Shown here piece after piece: positions 1 through 6,836 of a stretch of DNA of 11,522 nt (position 1 is the stretch's first letter; each line of letters begins with the position of its first letter). The notes under the pieces were generated by a model that was not told where the DNA came from, made no database searches, and saw nothing but the letters and a program-made list of their open reading frames with translations. The position numbers and the translations under genes were made by a program. The stretch is taken from the NCBI GenBank assembly GCA_003512365.1, contig DORI01000190.1:2378-13899 (forward strand). The letters are read 5' to 3'. Source of the DNA: Crocinitomicaceae bacterium. Lineage in GTDB: Bacteria; Bacteroidota; Bacteroidia; Flavobacteriales_D; Crocinitomicaceae.

Positions 1-293
1 CTTCTAGAAGACCAGGAGCTAAGAAAGCAGATGAAAATGTAGCAATCGATGCGCAAACTGAAGTTACAGACGAAGCAGTAATTATTGAAGAGAATGTTGA
101 TGCAGTTGTAGAAAACGAAGCTAGTGTAGAGGAGGTTTCGGAAACAGTTTCAGAAGAAGTATCTTCTGAAGCAGAAGTGAATACCGCAGATAGCGAAGAA
201 GTTTCAATTGTTGAAGATTCATCGTCTACTGAGTCAGCTGAAAATGAAGCACCAACTTCAGAAGAGGATAATAAAGAAGAGTCCGCTTCATAA
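1..293 (+). CDS. rplQ: Probable 50S ribosomal protein L17, C-terminal acidic tail (5' end cut off)
   Basis: Only the last 96 codons are visible (first complete codon at 3), ending in TAA at 291-293. The segment opens with a basic stretch SRRPGAKK and then becomes low-complexity and strongly acidic: 31 of 96 residues are Glu or Asp, mixed with Ala, Val and Ser, against only 5 Lys/Arg. Bacteroidota L17 proteins commonly carry a basic linker and an Ala/Glu-rich tail after the conserved fold, and rplQ commonly lies just before carA and eno in this phylum. The identification rests on this tail type and on gene order, because the conserved L17 core, which would bind 23S rRNA in the large subunit, lies outside the window. 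Another protein with an acidic tail cannot be excluded. The intrinsic terminator 27 bases after the stop fits the end of a ribosomal-protein operon. Confidence 0.6.
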   Translation, partial: SRRPGAKKADENVAIDAQTEVTDEAVIIEENVDAVVENEASVEEVSETVSEEVSSEAEVNTADSEEVSIVEDSSSTESAENEAPTSEEDNKEESAS

Positions 294-315
294 TACATAT
301 TGACAAAATGTTAAT

Positions 316-344
316 AAAAAGGCAGCCAATTGGTTGCCTTTTTT
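316..344 (+). terminator. Rho-independent terminator after the probable rplQ
   Basis: GGCAGCC (321-327) pairs with GGTTGCC (332-338) around an AATT loop, giving a 7-bp stem with one G-U pair. It is followed by TTTTTT (339-344). Five A residues before the stem (316-320) can extend the pairing into the U tract and might make it work in both directions. It separates the upstream operon from carA. Confidence 0.9.
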
Positions 345-378
345 AATTTCAAAATGCTGCATATTAAGCGTAAGTTTC

Positions 379-386
379 TAATTTTG
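379..386 (+). promoter_or_regulatory. Candidate -7 promoter element for carA-eno
   Basis: TAATTTTG is an exact match to the TAnnTTTG -7 consensus known for Bacteroidota primary sigma factor promoters. It lies after the terminator and 14 bases before the carA ATG, so the transcript would have a leader of only about 8-10 nt. I see no good TTTG -33 element at the usual distance, so the call rests on the -7 match and its position. Confidence 0.5.
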
Positions 387-400
387 CGTATAAAAAATTC

Positions 401-1504
401 ATGCAAGAGCAAAAGGCCGCATTTTTAGTACTCGAAGACGGAACAGTATTTCAAGGTTTAGCAATTGGAAAAATAGGTACAACGAGCGGTGAAATCGCTT
501 TTAATACAGGAATGACCGGTTATCAAGAAGTTTTTACCGATCCATCCTATCTTGGACAGATTCTTATAATGAATACTGCTCATATTGGAAATTATGGTAC
601 TCATCCTGATGAAATTGAATCTGATTCCATCAAAATAGCTGGGTTGGTAACGAAAAAATTCTCAAACGGATACTCTAGACCTTCAGGTAACCAATCGCTT
701 CAGGATTTAATGGAAAATAACCAAACAGTTGGTATTTCAGATATTGACACAAGGGCTCTAGTTAGACATATTCGAAACAAAGGTGCAATGAATGCTATTA
801 TTTCATCAGATAATGAGGATATTGAAGCCTTGAAAAGAAGTGTCTTAGAGGTCCCGTCCATGGAAGGATTGGAATTATCATCTCGCGTCTCAACAAAGTT
901 AATTTATGATGTTAGCCATGGAAACGAAAATATCCGCGTGGCATTAATTGATTTTGGTGTAAAAAAGAATATTATTCGTTGTCTTGTAGAAAGAGGTTGC
1001 CACGTTCGTGTGTTTCCAATGAATAGTTCGATTGAGGAAATGGAAGCATTTGAGCCACATGGTTATATGTTGTCAAATGGACCTGGGGATCCTTCAGTTA
1101 TGACTGATTCGATAGAACTAGTGAAAAATATCGTCAAATTGAATAAGCCTGTATTTGGAATTTGCCTTGGCCATCAAATTTTAGGATTGAGTCAAGGGCT
1201 AAGTACTGAGAAAATGTTTAATGGTCATCGTGGAATTAATCACCCAATTAAAAATTTAAAAACTGGCAAAGGAGAAATAACTTCTCAAAATCATGGTTTT
1301 GTAATTTCTAAGGAAAGTGTTGATTCTCAAAATGATATTGAGGTAACACATTTACATCTCAATGACGATACAATTGCAGGTATTGCGTTAAAAAACAAAC
1401 CGGTATTTTCGGTGCAGTATCACCCGGAAGCGTCAGCAGGACCGCATGATTCCCGTTATTTATTTGATCAATTTATTGAAAATATCAACCAATTCAAATC
1501 ATAA
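401..1504 (+). CDS. carA: Carbamoyl-phosphate synthase small subunit (glutamine amidotransferase chain)
   Basis: CarA hydrolyses glutamine and channels the ammonia to the large subunit CarB, which makes carbamoyl phosphate for pyrimidine and arginine synthesis in the cytoplasm. The 367-residue product is of normal family length. The N-terminal CarA domain covers about residues 6-150, with the family pattern GTTSGEIAFNTGMTGYQEV (26-44) and SDIDTRALVRHIR (113-125). A class I amidotransferase domain follows (about 178-362). It has the oxyanion segment SNGPGDP (225-231), the nucleophile elbow GICLGHQ with Cys255, and His341 and Glu343 in HPEA, which complete the triad. SQNHGF (295-300) is the other conserved CarA segment. 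The ATG at 401 is used because the family N-terminus aligns there; no Shine-Dalgarno is visible, only an A-rich stretch. carB is not adjacent; eno starts 3 nt after the stop, so the two genes are probably co-transcribed. Confidence 0.97.
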   Translation: MQEQKAAFLVLEDGTVFQGLAIGKIGTTSGEIAFNTGMTGYQEVFTDPSYLGQILIMNTAHIGNYGTHPDEIESDSIKIAGLVTKKFSNGYSRPSGNQSLQDLMENNQTVGISDIDTRALVRHIRNKGAMNAIISSDNEDIEALKRSVLEVPSMEGLELSSRVSTKLIYDVSHGNENIRVALIDFGVKKNIIRCLVERGCHVRVFPMNSSIEEMEAFEPHGYMLSNGPGDPSVMTDSIELVKNIVKLNKPVFGICLGHQILGLSQGLSTEKMFNGHRGINHPIKNLKTGKGEITSQNHGFVISKESVDSQNDIEVTHLHLNDDTIAGIALKNKPVFSVQYHPEASAGPHDSRYLFDQFIENINQFKS

Positions 1505-1507
1505 TTT

Positions 1508-2794
1508 ATGAGTTTAATTGCGAAAGTACACGCACGTCAAATATTAGATTCTCGAGGTAATCCAACAATTGAAGTTGATGTTGTAACCTCTAATGGAATA
1601 TTAGGAAGAGCAGCAGTTCCTTCTGGTGCATCTACAGGTATTCATGAAGCAGTAGAGTTACGAGATGGAGATAAATCGGTGTACCTCGGTAAGGGTGTTT
1701 TAAAGGCCGTTCATCATGTCAATACAGTTATAAATGAGGCTTTGCATGGCATGGACGTTTTTGAACAAAAGAAAATTGACCGACTAATGTTGTCAATAGA
1801 TGGAACTGCAAATAAATCCAAGCTCGGAGCAAATGCTATTTTAGGAACATCATTGGCTTTAGCAAGAGCTGCATCACAAGAATCAGGTTTAAGCTTGTAT
1901 CAATATGTCGGAGGTGTAGGTGCTGTAACGATGCCTGTGCCCATGATGAACATTCTAAATGGAGGTTCCCATGCTGATAATTTAATAGATATTCAGGAAT
2001 TCATGGTAATGCCATTTGGTGCTACTAGTTTCTCAGAAGGATTGAGATGGGGTACAGAAGTTTTTCATCAATTGAAATCAGTGCTCAAAGCGAAAGGAAT
2101 GTCAACGAATGTTGGTGACGAAGGAGGTTTTGCACCAAGTCTTGGTTCAAATGAGGAAGCGATTCAAGTAGTAATTGAAGCAGTTGAAAAAGCTGGGTTT
2201 AAACCTGGACACGATATGTATATTGCATTGGATGCCGCTTCTTCAGAGTTCTATAAAGCAGATCAAGGAATTTATCATTTTGAATCAACTGGAGATAAAA
2301 TGACCTCTGAGCAAATGGTTGCATATTGGGCGGATTGGTGTAAAAAGTACCCAATTATTTCAATTGAAGATGGTTTAGCTGAAGACGACTGGAAAGGTTG
2401 GAAATTAGCAACTGATTCTCTTGGAGACAAGGTGCAATTAGTTGGTGATGACTTGTTTGTAACTAATTCAGAGCGATTAGCACGAGGAATAAAAGAGGGT
2501 GTAGCGAATTCAATTTTGGTAAAAGTGAATCAAATCGGATCCTTAACGGAAACTATTGAAGCGGTTAACCTTGCTACGCGCAATGCATATTCATCTGTAA
2601 TGAGTCATAGAAGTGGTGAAACAGAAGACAGTACAATTGCCGATTTAGCAGTGGCATTAAATACAGGTCAAATAAAAACAGGTTCTGCTTCTCGAAGTGA
2701 TCGAATGGCTAAATACAACCAATTGTTGAGAATTGAAGAAGAATTAGGTGATTCGGCCGTATATTTAGGAAAGGATTTTAAATTTATCAAGTAA
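1508..2794 (+). CDS. eno: Enolase (phosphopyruvate hydratase)
   Basis: Enolase interconverts 2-phosphoglycerate and phosphoenolpyruvate in glycolysis and gluconeogenesis (EC 4.2.1.11), normally as a cytoplasmic Mg-dependent multimer. The 428-residue product is full length. The N-terminal domain has ARQILDSRGNPTIEVDV (9-25) and the flexible active-site loop SGASTGIHE (39-47). The TIM-barrel domain has NGGSHADN (151-158), NVGDEGGFAP (201-210) with catalytic Glu205, and metal ligands Asp242 (ALDAASSE), Glu287 (SIEDGLAEDDW) and Asp314 (VGDDLFVTN). The signature ILVKVNQIGSLTET (336-349) contains catalytic base Lys339, and SHRSGETED contains His367. All key residues are present. It begins 3 nt after the carA stop and has no promoter-like element of its own, so it probably depends on the carA promoter. 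Confidence 0.98.
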   Translation: MSLIAKVHARQILDSRGNPTIEVDVVTSNGILGRAAVPSGASTGIHEAVELRDGDKSVYLGKGVLKAVHHVNTVINEALHGMDVFEQKKIDRLMLSIDGTANKSKLGANAILGTSLALARAASQESGLSLYQYVGGVGAVTMPVPMMNILNGGSHADNLIDIQEFMVMPFGATSFSEGLRWGTEVFHQLKSVLKAKGMSTNVGDEGGFAPSLGSNEEAIQVVIEAVEKAGFKPGHDMYIALDAASSEFYKADQGIYHFESTGDKMTSEQMVAYWADWCKKYPIISIEDGLAEDDWKGWKLATDSLGDKVQLVGDDLFVTNSERLARGIKEGVANSILVKVNQIGSLTETIEAVNLATRNAYSSVMSHRSGETEDSTIADLAVALNTGQIKTGSASRSDRMAKYNQLLRIEEELGDSAVYLGKDFKFIK

Positions 2795-2795
2795 T

Positions 2796-2858
2796 ATGCG
2801 CTTTTTATTCGTGCTTTTTGTGTTGGTTGGTACTTTTACACTGAAAGATTGTCAATAA
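2796..2858 (+). CDS. Possible 20-residue hydrophobic leader or mini-ORF between eno and the Nudix gene
   Basis: An ATG one base after the enolase stop opens a 20-codon frame reading MRFLFVLFVLVGTFTLKDCQ and ending at TAA 2856-2858. It looks like a signal peptide or a single membrane helix: a basic second residue, then about 14 hydrophobic residues. It overlaps the proposed TTG start of the Nudix gene (2849) in another frame, so its translation could bring ribosomes to that weak start. It may equally be a chance frame or the remnant of a secreted-protein gene. I recognise no family, and it is too short to support by composition alone. Confidence 0.2.
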   Translation: MRFLFVLFVLVGTFTLKDCQ

Positions 2859-3298
2859 TTCGCTTTAATTTAAGAGTTTACGCATTAATTGTAAATGAGT
2901 TTGATGAGATATTGTTGTCAGACGAATACAGAAATGGGTATTTTTTTACCAAGTTTCCTGGTGGCGGTGTCGAATATGGAGAAGGTATTAACGATGCATT
3001 GAAAAGAGAATTATGTGAAGAGCTAAATTTATCTATTGAAGAGGCAACTTTTTTCTATGTAAATGAATTTCTTCAAAAGTCCGCTTTTAACCCTCAAGAT
3101 CAGCTGATTTCATTTTATTATTTAATTCATTTAAAGAAGGATAAATTTTCAACTCTACCTTATGAAATTCCGTTTGAAGAAGAAGGTGAGAGGCAACGCT
3201 GGGTCAACTTATTTGAATTAGAATTAGACAAGCTAACCTTTCCAGTTGATAAAATTGCTTTTCAAAAACTGCGGAAATTTAAAGCAAAACCATTTTAA
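2849..3298 (+). CDS. Nudix hydrolase
   Basis: Nudix enzymes hydrolyse a nucleoside diphosphate linked to another moiety; the substrate cannot be read from this sequence. The 149-residue product has one Nudix fold. The Nudix box spans Gly39 to Leu61, with Glu45, Arg53, Glu54, Glu57 and Glu58 in place (RELCEELNL); the usual Gly near the end of the box is Asn60. Other conserved-looking segments are RFNLRVYAL (5-13), TKFPGGGVEYGEG (34-46) and SAFNPQDQLISFYY (78-91), a pattern I associate with a Bacteroidota Nudix subfamily. No ATG occurs in frame between the eno stop (in this same frame) and the domain. TTG at 2849 gives a sensible short N-terminus and is the best start. The gene is 54 nt after eno, on the same strand, and may be read from the same transcript; TACTTTTA at 2831-2838 is a one-mismatch -7-like element. 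Confidence 0.88.
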   Translation: MSIIRFNLRVYALIVNEFDEILLSDEYRNGYFFTKFPGGGVEYGEGINDALKRELCEELNLSIEEATFFYVNEFLQKSAFNPQDQLISFYYLIHLKKDKFSTLPYEIPFEEEGERQRWVNLFELELDKLTFPVDKIAFQKLRKFKAKPF

Positions 3299-3302
3299 TT
3301 GC

Positions 3303-4196
3303 TCAGGACTTCTTAAAATTCCCGGCGACAATCAAGTCCTTCGTTCCGTGTGTCCATGAATAGAAACCTTCTCCCGATTTCACACCTTTCTTGCCCGCCG
3401 TCACCATATTTACTAACAAGGGACATGGTGCATATTTCGGATTACCGAAGCCATCATGTAGAACTTGTAAAATGGCCAAGCATACGTCCAAACCAATAAA
3501 ATCAGCTAATTGAAGTGGTCCCATCGGATGAGCCATTCCCAATTTCATTACCGTGTCGATTTCCTCAACACCTGCAACGCCTTCATAAAGCGTGTAAATC
3601 GCTTCATTAATCATCGGCATTAGAATTCTGTTGGCTACAAATCCTGGGTAATCGTTTACTTCAACTGGAACTTTCGCTAATTTTCTAGAAGTTTCCATGA
3701 TTAATTCAGTAACCTCATCAGAAGTAGAATAACCACGGATGATTTCAACCAATTTCATCACTGGAACCGGATTCATAAAGTGCATTCCGATGACTTTATC
3801 AGCACGATTTGTAACTGAAGCAATTTTTGTAATTGAGATGGAAGATGTGTTTGTTGCCAAAATCACAGCAGGGTCAGTAACTTCATCCAATTCTTTGAAT
3901 ATTTTTAGTTTTAAATCAATATTTTCTGTTGCTGCTTCAACCACCAATTGAACACCTACAACTCCTTCTTTAATCGAAGTAAAAGTGTTTAAATTATTCA
4001 ATGTCGCCGATTTTTCTTCCTCAGTTAAAGAGCCTTTCGCAACTTGTCTATCCAAATTCTTCCCAATTGTTGCAATTGCCTTTTCCAAAGCAGGGGCAGA
4101 CACATCGATCAAATTAACCTGATAACCAAATTGTGCGAATACGTGAGAGATACCATTTCCCATTGTTCCGGCACCAATAACAGCGACATTTTTCAT
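3303..4196 (-). CDS. 3-hydroxybutyryl-CoA dehydrogenase (3-hydroxyacyl-CoA dehydrogenase family)
   Basis: The enzyme oxidises 3-hydroxyacyl-CoA to 3-ketoacyl-CoA, or runs in reverse, with NAD(P) in fatty-acid, butyrate or phenylacetate-type metabolism. The 297-residue single-function length fits Hbd/PaaH-type enzymes rather than the multifunctional FadB. The Rossmann domain starts at residue 3 with VAVIGAGTMGNGISHVFAQ (4-22), which contains the dinucleotide-binding GxGxxG. The catalytic pair is His139 in GMHFMNPVPVMKLVEIIRG (137-155) and Glu151, with the NTSSIS loop at 116-121. The C-terminal helical domain has DYPGFVANRILMPMINEA (182-199) and MAHPMGPLQLADFIGLD (221-237). The frame stays open another 25 codons upstream (to 4271), but that would overlap the divergent flippase gene and add unrelated sequence, so the ATG at 4196 is preferred. 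It is convergent with the Nudix gene (4-nt gap), and I see no terminator hairpin between them. Confidence 0.95.
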   Translation of the reverse strand: MKNVAVIGAGTMGNGISHVFAQFGYQVNLIDVSAPALEKAIATIGKNLDRQVAKGSLTEEEKSATLNNLNTFTSIKEGVVGVQLVVEAATENIDLKLKIFKELDEVTDPAVILATNTSSISITKIASVTNRADKVIGMHFMNPVPVMKLVEIIRGYSTSDEVTELIMETSRKLAKVPVEVNDYPGFVANRILMPMINEAIYTLYEGVAGVEEIDTVMKLGMAHPMGPLQLADFIGLDVCLAILQVLHDGFGNPKYAPCPLLVNMVTAGKKGVKSGEGFYSWTHGTKDLIVAGNFKKS

Positions 4197-4215
4197 TTTT
4201 TTGAGATTTAGATAG

Positions 4216-4223
4216 CAAATATA
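4216..4223 (-). promoter_or_regulatory. Candidate -7 element for the 3-hydroxybutyryl-CoA dehydrogenase gene
   Basis: On the minus strand this octamer reads TATATTTG, an exact match to the Bacteroidota TAnnTTTG -7 consensus. It ends 19 bases before the ATG at 4196, so transcription would start near 4211 with a leader of about 14 nt. The -33 region is weak; TTCG at 4243-4240 is the closest candidate. Confidence 0.5.
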
Positions 4224-4230
4224 AACATTG

Positions 4231-4238
4231 TATCTTTG
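4231..4238 (+). promoter_or_regulatory. Candidate -7 element for the polysaccharide operon
   Basis: TATCTTTG matches TAnnTTTG exactly. TTTA at 4207-4210 lies 20 bases upstream and is a three-of-four match to the TTTG -33 element. Transcription would be expected to start within a few bases of 4243, at or just before the flippase ATG (4245), implying a leaderless or nearly leaderless mRNA. The element is 7 bp from the opposing element at 4216-4223, so the two promoters probably exclude each other. A promoter further upstream inside the dehydrogenase gene is the alternative. Confidence 0.5.
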
Positions 4239-4244
4239 TCGAAG

Positions 4245-5546
4245 ATGCCGATAAAACGAATTCGTACTCACCTGCAGTCAGATTTCTTTAAGTCTCTTAC
4301 AGTTCTATTATCAGGGACGCTAATTGCGCAAGCTATAGGTTACGCAATTGCGCCAATACTTACCAGACTATACAATACTGCTGAAATGGGTGAGTTGGCA
4401 CTTTATATGCGTATTACAGGTTTTGTTGCAGCCCTAGCAACACTGCGCTATGAATTAGCCGTTCCACTTCCTAAAAACGAAGGCCATTCTTATTTACTTT
4501 ATCGATTATCAATATTGATAGGTGTAATTGTGTTATTGATTTGTGGAACAATACTTACCTTGTTTGTACTGTCGGGTGTATTACCAAAATTTGAATGGTG
4601 GTATATTGTAATGATTGTAATTGGTTCAGCGTGTTTGATTCTAATAAATGTTGGGACCAATTGGTCAATACGAACCGGAACATTTTCGCTGATTTCAAAT
4701 CAAAAAATTTACAATTCATTTATTTCGAATGGATTGAAGTGGTTTTTTGCAATATTCTCATGGAGTTATTTTGGACTTATTTTAGCAACGGTTTTGGGCT
4801 ACGTTATTTCTTCTTTCTCTTTCATAAAGAATTTCACGAAAATAAGAGGAAAATATAAAGGATATGTATCGAAACGCAAAACATATGCATTAATGAAAGA
4901 ACACAAAGAATTTCCTTTGCTGAACCTTCCGCATGTAATTGTTGATAATGGCCGTGATATGCTGGTAGCGACTCTCATATTTGCTTATTTTTCAGACAGC
5001 ATCTTTGGTTCTTTTAGCCATTCGTATAATATGTTAAGAATTCCAATCATGTTGGTGGGTGTTTCATTGAGCCAGGTATTTTATAATCAGGCCGTTGCGA
5101 AATACAATAACAAGGAAGTTCTAAAACCTTTATTTCAGAAAACTACCCTAATTCTAACCGCTATCAGCTTAATTCCTTTCACTGTCCTATACCTTTATGG
5201 TGAGCCAATTTTTTCATTGGTTTTTGGAAGTAATTGGGGAGATGCCGGCCGATATTCAGAAACAATGTCATTTTGGTTAATGGTGAATTTTGTAATATCT
5301 CCCGTTTCTTCTTTGCCCCTGATTCTAGGAAAACAGAAAATTGCTTTTTTTCTAGGGGTTGTTAGTGCACTCATACAGGTTATTCCTCTTTGGGTAATTC
5401 CAGAATTATATGGAAATTCCGAGGAAGTGTTTGTAAAAACACTTGAAGTAATCTCATATTCTCAAGCCGTTTGGTTGGTTTTTTCTTTTTTTGTGTACTA
5501 TCGGTTTGTAACAATTAATGATACTAACTTAAAGACTGCTTCATGA
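4245..5546 (+). CDS. Wzx-type polysaccharide flippase (MOP/MATE superfamily)
   Basis: This 433-residue integral inner-membrane protein is expected to move undecaprenyl-linked oligosaccharide from the cytoplasmic to the periplasmic face. I see about 12 hydrophobic segments (roughly 17-38, 50-75, 86-112, 119-138, 163-195, 235-250, 260-285, 300-320, 342-362, 365-388, 398-420). The N-terminal region LSGTLIAQAIGYAIAPILTR (22-41), then LYNTAEMGELALY and LRYELAVPLP (67-76), is typical of the polysaccharide-biosynthesis flippase family in O-antigen and capsule clusters. The start is set at ATG 4245; an in-frame TTG at 4236 would add three residues but lies inside the candidate -7 element. It is the first gene of the operon, and its stop overlaps the next start by 4 nt (ATGA at 5543-5546). 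Substrate specificity cannot be inferred. Confidence 0.9.
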   Translation: MPIKRIRTHLQSDFFKSLTVLLSGTLIAQAIGYAIAPILTRLYNTAEMGELALYMRITGFVAALATLRYELAVPLPKNEGHSYLLYRLSILIGVIVLLICGTILTLFVLSGVLPKFEWWYIVMIVIGSACLILINVGTNWSIRTGTFSLISNQKIYNSFISNGLKWFFAIFSWSYFGLILATVLGYVISSFSFIKNFTKIRGKYKGYVSKRKTYALMKEHKEFPLLNLPHVIVDNGRDMLVATLIFAYFSDSIFGSFSHSYNMLRIPIMLVGVSLSQVFYNQAVAKYNNKEVLKPLFQKTTLILTAISLIPFTVLYLYGEPIFSLVFGSNWGDAGRYSETMSFWLMVNFVISPVSSLPLILGKQKIAFFLGVVSALIQVIPLWVIPELYGNSEEVFVKTLEVISYSQAVWLVFSFFVYYRFVTINDTNLKTAS

Positions 5547-6832
5547 CTGTAATATCTTCAAGTTGGTTTTCTACAAATCCTGTAGTTGTTAAACGAGAAT
5601 CCTCCTATTTTGACGTCCTTTTATTGAGTTTGACGTTGTTAACTGTACTTTTTATTCCGAGTATTAAGATTAATGATGGGCTGTTTCTAGGCGCTGACGA
5701 GTTGCTTGTTACGCTAATGGGTGTAAGACTCTTACAACGTGGAGTTTTTTGGCTCGATAAGTTTTTATGGGTGCTAATTTTCTTGTCTTGTATTATTTTG
5801 GTTTCAATTTTAGTTAATTCAAACTATAAGGATTATAGAGAATATTTGGAAATTCATAAGCTGATCAAAATTGCTATTCTCTACATGTTTACATGCTGGG
5901 TCACTGGTCAGGGTATAGCTAAAGGTACATTTGTGAAAATGGTGCTAATCACTTTTTTAGGAATGGTAGTTTTTAATATTTTACACCTGTTTAATGTCTA
6001 TTATTTCAATGAGTTCATTACAATTTTGTTCGATACAGATGGCAGAGATGTTATGAATTTTGGAAAAAATTCGATTGGAGGTCCAGGTCCAAAGAGAATA
6101 GTCGGAACTATGGGGAATCCGAACATCAATGCAATACTATTTCTATTCTATTTTGCTTTTTTTTCGTTTCTGCAAGTTGAAGACCAGAAGGAACATAGCG
6201 ATTGGAAAGTGCTTTCAAAACGAAGTATTCAACTTTTATTTCTTTTGAGTATGCTTTTTATCATTCTTTGTCAATCGAGAACTGGTTTAGCGGCACTTTT
6301 TGTTATTTATATTTTTGGTGTATACTTACGAAGACCAAATTGGAAAGAAGTTCTTTTGGAAATATCATGTGTTCTGGGATTTTTTGGGATATCTTCTTAC
6401 CTCGACACAGTTTCTCTAAACTATTTATCCAACACAAAACCTCAATTGCAAGAAAACAATTCATTGGCAGTTAGAATTAAAATTTGGGGTGAATTAATTG
6501 GCTTATGGCTTCAACAACCTTTCTTCGGATATGGTCCGAACAAGGCTTTTGTCTACCGTACCCAACTTCACCCGGAAAATGAATTTGTATTCTATTTATG
6601 GCGCTATGGGATTCAAGGGTTACTTGGATTTATGGCACTATTGATTTTTCCTTTTTTATTTTTATTCAAAAAAATTAAGGATTTTTCTTTCCTCTATTCT
6701 GTTTTAATTATTGTTGCAATCGTCGCTTTAATGAATAATCCGCTAGCGAATCCAAAAATAAGTGTTCTTTTTGCAATGATTCTAGGTTTTTCCGTTGCAG
6801 TTTTTTTTAATTTTAAATCAAAAAACGAATAA
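5543..6832 (+). CDS. O-antigen ligase/polymerase family membrane protein (Wzy-like), first copy
   Basis: The 429-residue polytopic protein has a Wzy_C-type architecture: N-terminal helices, a mid-protein segment GTMGNPNINA (188-197), then CQSRTGLAALFVIYIFG (243-259), and a large outward loop of about 285-345. The loop contains RIKIWGELIG (311-320) and PFFGYGPNKAF (326-336), and leads into HPENEFVFYLWRYGIQGLLG (343-362). A polar loop with a conserved His and the (H)xNE...YGIQGLLG segment are hallmarks of Wzy polymerases and WaaL ligases, which use the undecaprenyl-pyrophosphate-linked glycan on the periplasmic side. Its position directly after the flippase, in a 4-nt overlap, favours the polymerase role, but polymerase and ligase cannot be told apart safely by sequence. 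The GNPN motif and the basic loop residues (Arg311, Lys313, Arg339) are worth noting for glycan contact. The next gene starts 4 nt after the stop. Confidence 0.85.
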   Translation: MTVISSSWFSTNPVVVKRESSYFDVLLLSLTLLTVLFIPSIKINDGLFLGADELLVTLMGVRLLQRGVFWLDKFLWVLIFLSCIILVSILVNSNYKDYREYLEIHKLIKIAILYMFTCWVTGQGIAKGTFVKMVLITFLGMVVFNILHLFNVYYFNEFITILFDTDGRDVMNFGKNSIGGPGPKRIVGTMGNPNINAILFLFYFAFFSFLQVEDQKEHSDWKVLSKRSIQLLFLLSMLFIILCQSRTGLAALFVIYIFGVYLRRPNWKEVLLEISCVLGFFGISSYLDTVSLNYLSNTKPQLQENNSLAVRIKIWGELIGLWLQQPFFGYGPNKAFVYRTQLHPENEFVFYLWRYGIQGLLGFMALLIFPFLFLFKKIKDFSFLYSVLIIVAIVALMNNPLANPKISVLFAMILGFSVAVFFNFKSKNE

Positions 6833-6836
6833 GTTG

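Noticed and set aside
3299..3302. Convergent junction between the Nudix and dehydrogenase genes, examined for a bidirectional terminator
   Set aside because: The gap is only 4 nt, and I found no convincing stem with a U tract in the flanking coding ends.
3739..3951. 70-codon plus-strand frame inside the dehydrogenase gene
   Set aside because: It is antisense to a well-conserved enzyme and has no recognisable domain or start region.
4197..4271. 25-codon N-terminal extension of the minus-strand dehydrogenase
   Set aside because: It would overlap the flippase start and both promoter candidates, and the family N-terminus (KNVAVIGAG) begins exactly at the ATG at 4196.
4595..4858. 87-codon frame inside the flippase gene
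   Set aside because: It is an out-of-frame shadow rich in Phe, Cys and Asn from AT-rich membrane-protein codons, with no independent support.
6202..6474. 90-codon frame inside the first Wzy-like gene
   Set aside because: It is a shadow of a conserved membrane protein; its composition is unlike a real gene.
6801..6808. Run of eight T near the end of the first Wzy-like gene, considered as a phase-variation or slippage tract
   Set aside because: It lies about 8 codons before the stop, so slippage would change only the last residues, and similar T runs are common in this AT-rich membrane gene.
6795..6836. Upstream TTG start for the acyltransferase, overlapping the Wzy-like gene
   Set aside because: The added residues are encoded by the tail of the previous gene, and an ATG 4 nt after its stop gives a normal family length.
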